From the NCBI RefSeq assembly GCF_001884135.1, contig NZ_MAOC01000090.1:1-64000 (forward strand): a DNA stretch of 64,000 bases, read 5' to 3'. Below the pieces are notes generated by a model. It saw nothing but the letters and a program-made list of their open reading frames with translations, searched no databases and was not told where the DNA came from. Source of the stretch: Bacillus nitratireducens (lineage in GTDB: Bacteria > Bacillota > Bacilli > Bacillales > Bacillaceae_G). The position numbers and the translations under genes were made by a program. Positions 43,616 through 50,135 of the stretch are shown here, one piece after another; within the stretch, counting starts at the first letter, position 1, and every line of letters starts with the position of its first letter.

Positions 43616-44587
43616 ATGGTGAGAAGAGGTCAAATGATAATAGGGGCTTTAGCATGTTTAATTGCAAGTATGTCATGGGGAGCAATGTTTCCGGTTGCTG
43701 ATCATGCGTTAGAATACATAGATCCATTTTATTTTTCACTTATTCGCTACGGAGCGGTGGCGATCGTATTGATTGTATTGTTGCTAATGAAAGAAGGTAA
43801 GAAGGCATTTCGCTTAGAGGGAAGAGGAAAGTTACTCGTCTTTTTTGGAACAATGGCGTTTACCGTATATAATGTATTAATTTTTCTAGGACAAATGTTA
43901 ATGGGGAAATCAGGTGTAATGGTAGCTTCTATTATGGAGGCGCTGATGCCGATGATTTCAATTTGTATTTTATGGGGATATAAAAATATAAAGCCGAAGA
44001 AGTATATGATAACGAGCATGATTATCGCGTTTGTAGGGGCTATATTTGTTATTACGAAAGGTGATATGAGTTTCTTTTTAACATTGAAAGATAACATGTT
44101 TTCGCTAGCATTTATATTTGTTGGTGTTGTAGGATGGGTAATTTATACGATGGGTGGTCAAACGTGTAGCGATTGGTCAACATTACGCTATTCTACTTTG
44201 ACGTGTGTATTGGGTACAACTGTCACAGGGATGATAACTGTAGTCATTACAGTGCTTGGATATGTATCTGTTCCAAGTATGGAAACGATTTCTATTGTGA
44301 AGTATGATTTGTTATTTATGATGACATTACCAGGTATCGTAGCACTACTTGCTTGGAACTACGGTGTGAAAATCTTATCATCCATTAATGGTATTTTATT
44401 TATTAACTTTGTGCCAATTACTACTTTAGTTATTATGATGATGCAAGGGTATAAAATAACAACATTTGATATTGTAGGAACATTATTTGTTATTGCAGCG
44501 CTTATTCGTAATAATGTTTGTCAGAGAAAAGAAGAAAATGCAAATAAACAAATGTTGCAAGAAAAGCAATTGCGCCAAGCTGTTTAA
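43616..44587 (+). CDS. EamA/DMT family transporter
   Basis: The 323-residue protein has ten membrane segments and two EamA repeats; the first begins LIASMSWGAMFPVADHALEYIDPFYFSLIRYG. DMT transporters of this kind usually export metabolites, often amino acids; the substrate is unknown. The GCGGGGGGA ribosome site favours the ATG at 43616 over the one at 43589. It lies 126 bp from the divergent LysR gene and 21 bp before a small membrane protein gene. Confidence 0.88.
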   Translation: MVRRGQMIIGALACLIASMSWGAMFPVADHALEYIDPFYFSLIRYGAVAIVLIVLLLMKEGKKAFRLEGRGKLLVFFGTMAFTVYNVLIFLGQMLMGKSGVMVASIMEALMPMISICILWGYKNIKPKKYMITSMIIAFVGAIFVITKGDMSFFLTLKDNMFSLAFIFVGVVGWVIYTMGGQTCSDWSTLRYSTLTCVLGTTVTGMITVVITVLGYVSVPSMETISIVKYDLLFMMTLPGIVALLAWNYGVKILSSINGILFINFVPITTLVIMMMQGYKITTFDIVGTLFVIAALIRNNVCQRKEENANKQMLQEKQLRQAV

Positions 44588-44608
44588 TAGGCAACTGGAG
44601 GATTTTAT

Positions 44609-44749
44609 ATGTTAGAAAGTTTATTGTTTTTCTTTGCTGCTGGAGTTGCCTGCGAGCTTGCGGCAATTAATCGAAACGGTCGTAAGAATATAAAACAACA
44701 AGCTGAATTGATACAGCTTTTAAGAGAATTGAAGGAAAGAAAAAATTAA
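44609..44749 (+). CDS. Small membrane protein (46 aa) downstream of the EamA gene
   Basis: The 46-residue protein has one N-terminal hydrophobic helix (MLESLLFFFAAGVACELAAI) and a charged coiled-coil-like tail ending LLRELKERKN. TGGAGG stands 9 nt before the ATG, and the gene lies between the EamA stop and a terminator, so it is cotranscribed. The single helix plus basic helix build suggests an accessory subunit, which is inference. Confidence 0.7.
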   Translation: MLESLLFFFAAGVACELAAINRNGRKNIKQQAELIQLLRELKERKN

Positions 44750-44783
44750 AAAGACGACCGGGCATAGACGGTCGTCTTTTTCT
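44747..44783. terminator. Bidirectional terminator after the EamA unit and cassette B
   Basis: AAAGACGACCG pairs with CGGTCGTCTTT around a short loop. A near-identical copy follows plsC at 45848. Confidence 0.88.
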
Positions 44784-44809
44784 ATATAAAGGGGAAAGGG
44801 GACACAAAG

Positions 44810-44905
44810 TTATACAAGCGTTGCGGCATAAATAAAAGCAGTAAGAAGAATTGATCCGCTAGCAAGTCCTAAAAAATCTAATTTGTTAAAAGTCAGGTTA
44901 TTCAT
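44810..44905 (-). CDS. Cassette B, second small membrane peptide (31 aa)
   Basis: The 31-residue peptide MNNLTFNKLDFLGLASGSIL... ends AFIYAATLV. AAGGAGA precedes the ATG. It differs from the cassette C copy at two positions only. It lies 12 bp after the first peptide of the cassette. The function is unknown. Confidence 0.75.
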   Translation of the reverse strand: MNNLTFNKLDFLGLASGSILLTAFIYAATLV

Positions 44906-44917
44906 TATAAATTCTCC

Positions 44918-45019
44918 TTACTTGTTTAATGTAGAAGCAACAGTTTTTGCATCGATAAGAGCGGAAAATACCATGCTCATTGTATGTAAGAAATTGTTTG
45001 ATTTCATTTTGTTCATCAT
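44918..45019 (-). CDS. Cassette B, first small peptide (33 aa, DAKTV variant)
   Basis: The 33-residue peptide begins MMNKMKSNNFLHTMSMV and continues FSALIDAKTVASTLNK. AAGGAG stands 8-9 nt before the ATG. It is a paralogue of the first peptides of cassettes A and C; changes are conservative and the frame is intact. Confidence 0.75.
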   Translation of the reverse strand: MMNKMKSNNFLHTMSMVFSALIDAKTVASTLNK

Positions 45020-45064
45020 ATAGATCCGCTCCTTTTCGAATGGTTGTTGTTACTTTCTGCCCTA

Positions 45065-45129
45065 ATTGTATAAGATAGTGGAGGAGGTCACTATCGAATT
45101 AGCTTACAATAAACTTACACTTTTGTAAG
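45065..45129 (-). promoter_or_regulatory. BceR-like promoter of cassette B
   Basis: On the minus strand: CTTACA-AAAG-TGTAAG (45114-45129), 16 bp, TCGATAGT (45090-45097), 19 bp, -10 TACAAT (45065-45070). Confidence 0.78.
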
Positions 45130-45241
45130 AATTGAAATTTAACAATAAATACTTATTTTTATTACCAACTCCTAAAACTTAGTGTTATAATCGTTGTAAG
45201 AAAATGATTATACTTCGGATATTCAGAAAGGAACGAAACAA

Positions 45242-45847
45242 ATGTATAAACCAATTACATTTTCGTTGAAATATATATTTAAAATGGCTGGGAAGGTAGA
45301 AGTGCAAGGGAGAGAGAAATTACCGGAAGATGGCCCTTACGTTGTTGCGTGTACACATACAAGTTTTATGGATGTTTTAATGTTAGCGGCAGGAATGTAC
45401 CCAACCCAAATTCATTACATGGCAAAAAAAGAATTGTTTGAAGGGAAATTTAAAAATTGGTTTTTTAAAAATGTAAATGCATTCCCTGTAGACCGTGCGA
45501 ATCCAGGGCCAAGCACATTGAAAATTCCATCGCGTTTATTAAAAGAGGGAAAGGTAGTAGGTATTTTCCCGAGTGGAACGAGATCATCAGAAGATGTTTC
45601 ATTAAAAGCTGGGGCTGTTACGATTGCAATGCGTTCTAACGTTCCATTAATACCAGCAGCTTATGTTGGTCCATCAAGTGTAAAAGAATTGATAAAAGGA
45701 AAAAAAGCGCAATTAGTTTTTGGAGACCCAATTCAAATTGATGCTGAAGAACAAATAGATCGAAAAACGGCTATGAAAATGATGACAGATCAATTAAATG
45801 AAAAGTTTGAAGAACTAAAGGAAGCTCTTCAATCAAATCAAAAGTAA
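45242..45847 (+). CDS. plsC: 1-acyl-sn-glycerol-3-phosphate acyltransferase (PlsC family)
   Basis: The enzyme transfers an acyl chain to lysophosphatidate to make phosphatidate, the second acylation in phospholipid synthesis. The 201-residue protein has the acyltransferase motif I HTSFMD (H-x4-D), FPVDR (motif II) and FPSGTRS (motif III; the usual Glu is Ser). The VPLIPAAYVGPS block is motif IV. AAAGGAA precedes the ATG. It lies alone between two peptide cassettes. Bacillus may have more than one PlsC-like protein, so the substrate is inferred. Confidence 0.9.
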   Translation: MYKPITFSLKYIFKMAGKVEVQGREKLPEDGPYVVACTHTSFMDVLMLAAGMYPTQIHYMAKKELFEGKFKNWFFKNVNAFPVDRANPGPSTLKIPSRLLKEGKVVGIFPSGTRSSEDVSLKAGAVTIAMRSNVPLIPAAYVGPSSVKELIKGKKAQLVFGDPIQIDAEEQIDRKTAMKMMTDQLNEKFEELKEALQSNQK

Positions 45848-45884
45848 GAAAAGACGACCGAGCATAGACGGTCGTCTTTTCTAT
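45846..45884 (+). terminator. Terminator after plsC
   Basis: AAAAGACGACCG pairs with CGGTCGTCTTTT around AGCATAGA, followed by T residues. Confidence 0.88.
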
Positions 45885-45899
45885 TACTATTTATATAAA

Positions 45900-46046
45900 G
45901 TGAAACTTTAATCAGTGGGGGTTTTGTTCATCCCCACTGATTATTAGCCCTCATCAATCGGGATTTTACAGGCAGTTGATCTCCCGCCTAACTTCCTCGC
46001 ATTCGCCGAATTCTGAGGTGGGAGTCTTACTGCCCGTTAAAGCGGG
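45900..46046 (-). repeat. bcr1-like repeat with ATAAA (TTTAT) target duplication
   Basis: This is a 147-bp element, minus orientation relative to the other copies. It is flanked by ATAAA at 45895-45899 and 46047-46051. Inner arms CCACTGATT and AATCAGTGG, and GGCAG/CTGCC-type arms, allow a long hairpin. The corresponding place next to cassette B (44786-44800) is uninterrupted. Confidence 0.85.
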
Positions 46047-46070
46047 ATAAAGGGGAAAGGGGACACAAAG

Positions 46071-46166
46071 TTACACAAGCGTAGCAGCGTAAATGAAAGC
46101 AGTAAGAAGAACCGAGCCGCTAGCAAGTCCTAAAAAATCTAATTTGTTAAATGTGATGTTGTTCAT
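46071..46166 (-). CDS. Cassette C, second small membrane peptide (31 aa)
   Basis: The 31-residue peptide MNNITFNKLDFLGLASGSVL... ends AFIYAATLV. AAGGAGA precedes the ATG. It is a paralogue of the second peptides of cassettes A and B, with an intact frame. The function is unknown. Confidence 0.75.
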   Translation of the reverse strand: MNNITFNKLDFLGLASGSVLLTAFIYAATLV

Positions 46167-46178
46167 AATATATTCTCC

Positions 46179-46280
46179 TTACTTGTTTAATGTAGAAGCA
46201 ACAGCTTTTGCATCGATAAGAGCAGATAATACCATGCCCATTGTGTTTAAGAAATTGTTTGATTTCATTTTGTTCATCAT
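46179..46280 (-). CDS. Cassette C, first small peptide (33 aa, DAKAV motif)
   Basis: The 33-residue peptide begins MMNKMKSNNFLNTMGMV and continues LSALIDAKAVASTLNK. AAGGAG stands about 10 nt before the ATG. It is the most consensus-like member of the three paralogous first peptides. Confidence 0.75.
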   Translation of the reverse strand: MMNKMKSNNFLNTMGMVLSALIDAKAVASTLNK

Positions 46281-46327
46281 ATTAGATCCGCTCCTTTTCG
46301 AATGGTTGTTGCTCTGTTTCTGACTTA

Positions 46328-46392
46328 ATTGTATGAAATATAGCGGAGAGTCACTATCGAATTAGCTTACAGGAAAATTACACTTTTGTAAG
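46328..46392 (-). promoter_or_regulatory. BceR-like promoter of cassette C
   Basis: On the minus strand: CTTACA-AAAG-TGTAAT (46377-46392), 16 bp, TCGATAGT (46353-46360), 19 bp, -10 TACAAT (46328-46333). Confidence 0.78.
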
Positions 46393-46472
46393 AAAAACGA
46401 ATGAAGGTGTCATGATGAGAAGATTTGACATATGTTCATGTGATTTATTAAGTTAAAAGTAGAGGTGAGTGT

Positions 46473-47450
46473 ATGGCTAATATTAAAGATATTGCAAAGA
46501 TGGCTGGGGTTTCAGTTACGACTGTTTCGAGGGTATTAAATGATCATCCATATGTAAGTGAAGAAAAAAGGAAAGTTGTTTTAGAAATAGTTGAGAAATT
46601 GAATTACTCACAAAATGCAAATGCTGTTCATTTATCAAAAGGGAAGACGAATATTGTTGGTGTGATTTTACCTTATATTAATCATCCGTGTTTTGATGCA
46701 ATGGTGGGTGGAATGATGGACGTTGCGTTAGCTCATAATTACAGGGTGCTTCTTTGTCAAACGAATTACAATAAAAAAGAAGAAATGAAAAGTTTACATA
46801 TGTTGAAAACAAAGCAACTAGATGGTTTGATCATTTGTTCTCGTGCGAATGAGTGGGAAATTATAGAGCCTTATGCAGCGTATGGGGCGGTTATTGCTTG
46901 TGAGGATAATGATATTGAAAGTATATCGAGTGTATATACAGATCACTTTAATGCCTTTCAATTAGGGATGAGTTACCTTATTGAAAAAGGTTATAAGAAG
47001 ATTGGATATTGTACGGGAAGAAAGTTAGGACCAAGTAGTAAGAAACGTTTTGATGCGTATAAACAACAGCTACAATTAATAGATGAAGAAGTGATGGAAG
47101 ATTGGATTTTCACAGAATGCTTTACATTAGAAGATGGTGTAAGAGTTGCGCATCAATTTAAGGAGATGGAGAATCCGCCTGAAGCATTAATAGTGGCAGG
47201 AGATGAGGTCGCTATTGGGATCATGACAGAAGTTAATAAACTAGGTATTAAAGTTCCTGAAGATTTAGCGATTATTGGTTTTGATAATCAACCGATTTCT
47301 CAAGTTTTACAACTGACAACTATTGACCAAAATTTAAAGGAAATAGGTAAGACGGCTTTTGAAATGTTTTACAGACGAGTGAGTGATGAGGGTTCTAAAC
47401 AAGAAAAGATGGAAATTCCGTATAAACTTGTGGAACGCTCTACAGTTTAG
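46473..47450 (+). CDS. LacI family transcriptional regulator
   Basis: The 325-residue regulator has the LacI helix-turn-helix at the N-terminus (IKDIAKMAGVSVTTVSRVLN) and a type I periplasmic-binding-like effector domain, with VGVILPYINHPCFDAM at its start and GFDNQPISQVLQLTTIDQ near its end. It is a single gene with its own terminator. No sugar uptake gene is adjacent, so its target and effector are not evident. AGAGGTGAG precedes the ATG. Confidence 0.9.
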   Translation: MANIKDIAKMAGVSVTTVSRVLNDHPYVSEEKRKVVLEIVEKLNYSQNANAVHLSKGKTNIVGVILPYINHPCFDAMVGGMMDVALAHNYRVLLCQTNYNKKEEMKSLHMLKTKQLDGLIICSRANEWEIIEPYAAYGAVIACEDNDIESISSVYTDHFNAFQLGMSYLIEKGYKKIGYCTGRKLGPSSKKRFDAYKQQLQLIDEEVMEDWIFTECFTLEDGVRVAHQFKEMENPPEALIVAGDEVAIGIMTEVNKLGIKVPEDLAIIGFDNQPISQVLQLTTIDQNLKEIGKTAFEMFYRRVSDEGSKQEKMEIPYKLVERSTV

Positions 47451-47451
47451 C

Positions 47452-47492
47452 GATAATCCGTTATGTGTATAATCACATAACGGATTATTTTT
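47452..47492 (+). terminator. Terminator after the LacI-type gene
   Basis: AATCCGTTATGTG pairs with CACATAACGGATT around a short loop, followed by ATTTTTT. Confidence 0.9.
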
Positions 47493-47502
47493 TGAAATGT
47501 CT

Positions 47503-47531
47503 TTGACAGGAAACGCATTTCATACTTTATA
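47503..47531 (+). promoter_or_regulatory. Promoter of the PH-domain gene
   Basis: TTGACA (47503-47508), 17 bp, TTTATA (47526-47531). The spacer holds an imperfect palindrome GAAACG/CATTTC that could be an operator. Confidence 0.65.
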
Positions 47532-47610
47532 AAAGAGTTACACCGGTTTGTAATAATCCATGGATTCTTTTCAAGTGTTAAAGCAATGAATAGAATTTGG
47601 AGGGATATGT

Positions 47611-47940
47611 ATGAATGAACTTTTATTAAGTATGAAAAAGTATGTAGAGGATGATGAACAAATTTTAGCATTTGTGATAGGGATATTTGAGAAAGATGAT
47701 TTTACCTTATCATATCGGCATGGGATTTTCGTTGCTACTACTAGACGTCTCCTCTTTTATGGAGAAATTCCGTACTATCCATCAACATTTGAAGTGTATT
47801 CGTATTTGCATATAGATGACATAAATTTTCATCCGCAATTAGTGTTTACTTGTAATCAGGAAACGGTAACAGCTAAGTATATTCAGAAAGGTAATGTGGA
47901 GCGATTTGTCCGTACAGTTAGAGCGAATATGAATAATTAA
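47611..47940 (+). CDS. Small PH-domain protein (YokE-like bacterial PH)
   Basis: The 109-residue protein has the bacterial PH-like pattern ILAFVIGIFEKDD, then GIFVATTRRLLFYGEIPY and FHPQLVFTCNQETVTAKYI, a beta-rich fold closed by a C-terminal helix. It is probably cytoplasmic and its role is unknown. TTGGAGGGA stands 8 nt before the ATG. Confidence 0.72.
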   Translation: MNELLLSMKKYVEDDEQILAFVIGIFEKDDFTLSYRHGIFVATTRRLLFYGEIPYYPSTFEVYSYLHIDDINFHPQLVFTCNQETVTAKYIQKGNVERFVRTVRANMNN

Positions 47941-48057
47941 TCACCCCTTTGTTTAAACATAATATCTTGGTCTTTGTGAGGAAAAATGCGGAATAAAAAC
48001 AACTTCTAAACCTCTAGGAGATAGTGATACAATGTCAAATGGGGGGAGGTATGAACT

Positions 48058-48894
48058 ATGGTTAATCAACGTATAAAAGAGATAACATTAATTACAATTG
48101 GTTCATTGTTATTCGCAATCGGTATTAATTATTTTGCAATTCCAAACCGTTTATCAGAAGGTGGCATTATTGGTGTAACGGTTGTTACGTATTATTTATT
48201 TGGTTGGTCGCCAGGGATTGTCAATTTTGCTATAAATGCAATTTTACTGGCTGTTGGTTATAAATTTTTTGATAAGAAAACGATGGTTTATACAATTTTA
48301 GGGATTGTAGAAACATCCTTGTTTTTATATGTTACGGAACATATTGAGTATCATGTAAATAGTGATACGTTATTAGCGGCTCTATTCGCTGGCTTATTTG
48401 TAGGTATCGGATTAGGGTGTATGTTCAAAGCTGGAGGTACATCAGGAGGGTCGGCAATTTTAGCGCAGTTAGCAAATCAATACTTAGGTTGGAGTGTTGG
48501 TAAAGGCGTACTTATTATTGATATCATTGTAATTGCCGGTTCTGTATTTATAATAGGGCAAGAAAAGGCAATGTATACACTCGTTGCTGTATTTATCGGA
48601 GCGAAAGTAATTGATTTCATTGTAGAAGGAATGGATACAAAAACAGCTGTTACAATCATTTCAAATCAACCGGATTTAATACGTGAAACTATTACGAAAA
48701 ACATGACGCGCGGTGTCACTGTATTAGAGGGGCGTGGCGGATATACTGGTAAAAATAAAGAAGTATTATATATTGTTATTAATAAACAAGAGCTTGTTAA
48801 GTTAAAGCAAGTTATTAGCCGAGTAGATGAAGATGCTTTCGTTGTTATTCACGATGTACGTGATGTACTTGGTGGTGGCTTTAAAGCGAGCTAA
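48058..48894 (+). CDS. YitT family membrane protein
   Basis: The 278-residue protein has five or six membrane segments followed by a C-terminal cytoplasmic DUF2179 domain (about residues 215-275: GVTVLEGRGGYTGKNKEVLY). The first half carries the DUF161-type repeats FAIPNRLSEGGIIGV and FKAGGTSGGSAILA. The YitT group is widespread in Firmicutes and its transport role is unproven. GGGGGGAGG lies upstream of the ATG. The gene has its own terminator. Confidence 0.9.
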   Translation: MVNQRIKEITLITIGSLLFAIGINYFAIPNRLSEGGIIGVTVVTYYLFGWSPGIVNFAINAILLAVGYKFFDKKTMVYTILGIVETSLFLYVTEHIEYHVNSDTLLAALFAGLFVGIGLGCMFKAGGTSGGSAILAQLANQYLGWSVGKGVLIIDIIVIAGSVFIIGQEKAMYTLVAVFIGAKVIDFIVEGMDTKTAVTIISNQPDLIRETITKNMTRGVTVLEGRGGYTGKNKEVLYIVINKQELVKLKQVISRVDEDAFVVIHDVRDVLGGGFKAS

Positions 48895-48927
48895 AAGGTG
48901 AACGAGTAAATTCGTTCGCCTTTTTTA
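48893..48927 (+). terminator. Terminator after the yitT-like gene
   Basis: AAAGGTGAACGA pairs with TCGTTCGCCTTT around GTAAAT, followed by T residues. Confidence 0.88.
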
Positions 48928-48930
48928 ATT

Positions 48931-48995
48931 CTTACAAAAATGTAAGTGTAATGTAATGAGATTCAATAGTAGATTTTATTCCTTCTTTTTAAAAT
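48931..48995 (+). promoter_or_regulatory. BceR-like promoter of the yxeA-like gene
   Basis: CTTACA-AAAA-TGTAAG (48931-48946), 16 bp containing further TGTAAT half-sites, TCAATAGT (48963-48970), 19 bp, -10 TAAAAT (48990-48995). It has the same layout as the peptide cassette promoters. Confidence 0.75.
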
Positions 48996-49032
48996 GGATG
49001 TATATATATCCTGCGGAGGAGGAATGTTTAGT

Positions 49033-49389
49033 ATGAAGAAAAAGATGATCACTACTATAATAGCGATGATAGTGATAGTAGTAATGTTACTGCCTACGAA
49101 ACTTGGACCAGTTATAGATAAATATAATCCACTTTATAAGACGAAAGAATATTATACGGTTGTGAATACAATTGGTCAGCATATTGGTGATGAATGGTAT
49201 GAATATGAATTTATTGCATTTGACGAACGTGGAAAAGAACAAAAAATAAAGAAGACCGTTAAGCATATGTTAAAGAGAGATGAAGCATTAAAAGTGTATG
49301 CAAAAGGACGCTACGGCGAGACGATTGAAGAAATTGAAGCTGTAAATATTCCTATTAATGCGAAGAGTAAACTTTTAACGACGAGATAG
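49033..49389 (+). CDS. YxeA family protein (DUF1093)
   Basis: The 118-residue protein has one N-terminal membrane segment or signal (about residues 5-19). A YxeA/DUF1093 domain follows, with YYTVVNTIGQH, YEYEFIAFDERGKEQKI and LKVYAKGRYGETIEEIEAV. In B. subtilis yxeA belongs to the yxdLM-yxeA operon under the YxdJ response regulator, a BceR relative, which agrees with the BceR-like site ahead of this gene. AGGAGG stands about 10 nt before the ATG at 49033; the ATG at 49024 is also possible. Confidence 0.82.
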   Translation: MKKKMITTIIAMIVIVVMLLPTKLGPVIDKYNPLYKTKEYYTVVNTIGQHIGDEWYEYEFIAFDERGKEQKIKKTVKHMLKRDEALKVYAKGRYGETIEEIEAVNIPINAKSKLLTTR

Positions 49390-49393
49390 CGGA

Positions 49394-49450
49394 TTATACC
49401 CCCACCTATTTTTTGTCGAAAATAAAAATACTAGGTAGGGGTATTTTGAA
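49394..49450 (+). terminator. Terminator after the yxeA-like gene
   Basis: ATACCCC-ACCTA pairs with TAGGT-GGGGTAT around an A/T-rich loop, followed by TTTT. Confidence 0.72.
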
Positions 49451-49457
49451 GCGTATG

Positions 49458-49495
49458 AAAAAGCCTTAGTCCATATGGACTAAGGCTCTTTTTAT
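49458..49495. terminator. Second, probably bidirectional terminator
   Basis: GCCTTAGTCC-ATAT-GGACTAAGGC is flanked by A and T runs. It stands where cassette D transcription would end. Confidence 0.85.
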
Positions 49496-49504
49496 TATAT
49501 AAAG

Positions 49505-49616
49505 GGGAAGGGGGTACATTGTAGTAGCATGAGTGAAAGGTATAAGAAGAGCCGGCTACTAGCAATGTAATTTGGTTATGTGAGTGTTCTTCTTATTTGG
49601 CTTACTTTCTAACTTT
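49505..49616 (-). pseudogene. Decayed peptide cassette D
   Basis: Downstream of an intact BceR-like promoter, the minus strand keeps a degraded version of the second-peptide gene. ATTGCTAGTAGCCGGCTCTT corresponds to CTTGCTAGCGGCTCGGTTCT of cassette C, and the AAAGGGGAAGGGG tail also matches. The first peptide is missing and no frame is open. Confidence 0.65.
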
Positions 49617-49681
49617 ATTGTACGAAATATAGGTAAGGGAAACTATCGAATTACATTACACATAGCTTACAAACATGTAAG
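49617..49681 (-). promoter_or_regulatory. BceR-like promoter of decayed cassette D
   Basis: On the minus strand: CTTACA-TGTT-TGTAAG (49666-49681), 16 bp, TCGATAGT (49642-49649), 19 bp, -10 TACAAT (49617-49622). The palindrome is shared with the opposite promoter. Confidence 0.72.
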
Positions 49682-49730
49682 CCTTCTGTAATGTAATTCG
49701 ATGGTTAATAGATAGTGAATTTCATATAGT
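49666..49730 (+). promoter_or_regulatory. BceR-like promoter reading toward the candidate small RNA
   Basis: The same palindrome (49666-49681) read on the plus strand, 16 bp, TCGATGGT (49698-49705), 19 bp, -10 TATAGT (49725-49730). Confidence 0.72.
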
Positions 49731-49736
49731 GTAACT

Positions 49737-49839
49737 AGAAAGTCTCACTGTATTACTTTCTGTTTGTAATGTTAATGAAGAATAAAAAACCAACTAATTT
49801 TGAATAGCCCTCATCTCTATTTAGATGAGGCTCTTTTTT
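49737..49839 (+). ncRNA. Candidate small RNA (~100 nt) between a BceR-like promoter and a terminator
   Basis: The segment between the -10 at 49725-49730 and the terminator AGCCCTCATCT/AGATGAGGCT (49806-49832) plus T run has no ORF with a ribosome site; the longest ATG frame is 12 codons. A GAAAGT/ACTTTC hairpin lies at the 5' side. It may be a small RNA or a deleted peptide gene. Confidence 0.45.
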
Positions 49840-49843
49840 AAAC

Positions 49844-49908
49844 CTTACAACATTGTAAGGTTTACGTAAGTTAATTCGATAGTAATTTTGTCATATTTTT
49901 TGCATAAT
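49844..49908 (+). promoter_or_regulatory. BceR-like promoter of the 37-residue peptide gene
   Basis: CTTACA-ACAT-TGTAAG (49844-49859), 16 bp, TCGATAGT (49876-49883), 19 bp, -10 CATAAT preceded by TG (49901-49908). Confidence 0.78.
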
Positions 49909-49963
49909 AGATACAAATAGATAAAAAATAATTAGGGATATAGTAAGAAGGGAGAAAACTGGG

Positions 49964-50077
49964 ATGCGTAAAGAAGAAGTAGTGAAGTTTCCAATTAAAG
50001 ATTTCTGTAGCTACTTTACTGTTGCCATAGTATGTATTGGATTATTTGATATAATAACAAATTTAATTGTTAACTAA
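49964..50077 (+). CDS. Small membrane peptide (37 aa) under a BceR-like promoter
   Basis: The 37-residue peptide begins MRKEEVVKFPIKDFCSYF and has one hydrophobic helix (TVAIVCIGLFDIITNLIV). AAGGGAG stands about 9 nt before the ATG, and a terminator follows at once. It is unrelated in sequence to the DAKAV peptides but shares their promoter layout. The function is unknown. Confidence 0.7.
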   Translation: MRKEEVVKFPIKDFCSYFTVAIVCIGLFDIITNLIVN

Positions 50078-50087
50078 TATAGATGAT

Positions 50088-50118
50088 AAAACAAGAAGGG
50101 AGACCCTTTCTTGTTTTT
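50088..50118 (+). terminator. Terminator after the 37-residue peptide gene
   Basis: ACAAGAAGGG-AGA-CCCTTTCTTGT (one bulge) is followed by eight T residues. Confidence 0.82.
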
Positions 50119-50135
50119 TTTATGGGGGCATAAAG

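Noticed and set aside
46093-46323. 76-codon plus-strand ORF opposite cassette C
   Set aside because: It is the antisense of the conserved peptide genes; its similarity to the ORF opposite cassette A only reflects cassette paralogy.
47503-47526. Possible catabolite-response element (GGAAACGCATTTC)
   Set aside because: The central CG is out of register with the cre consensus, so CcpA control is not supported.
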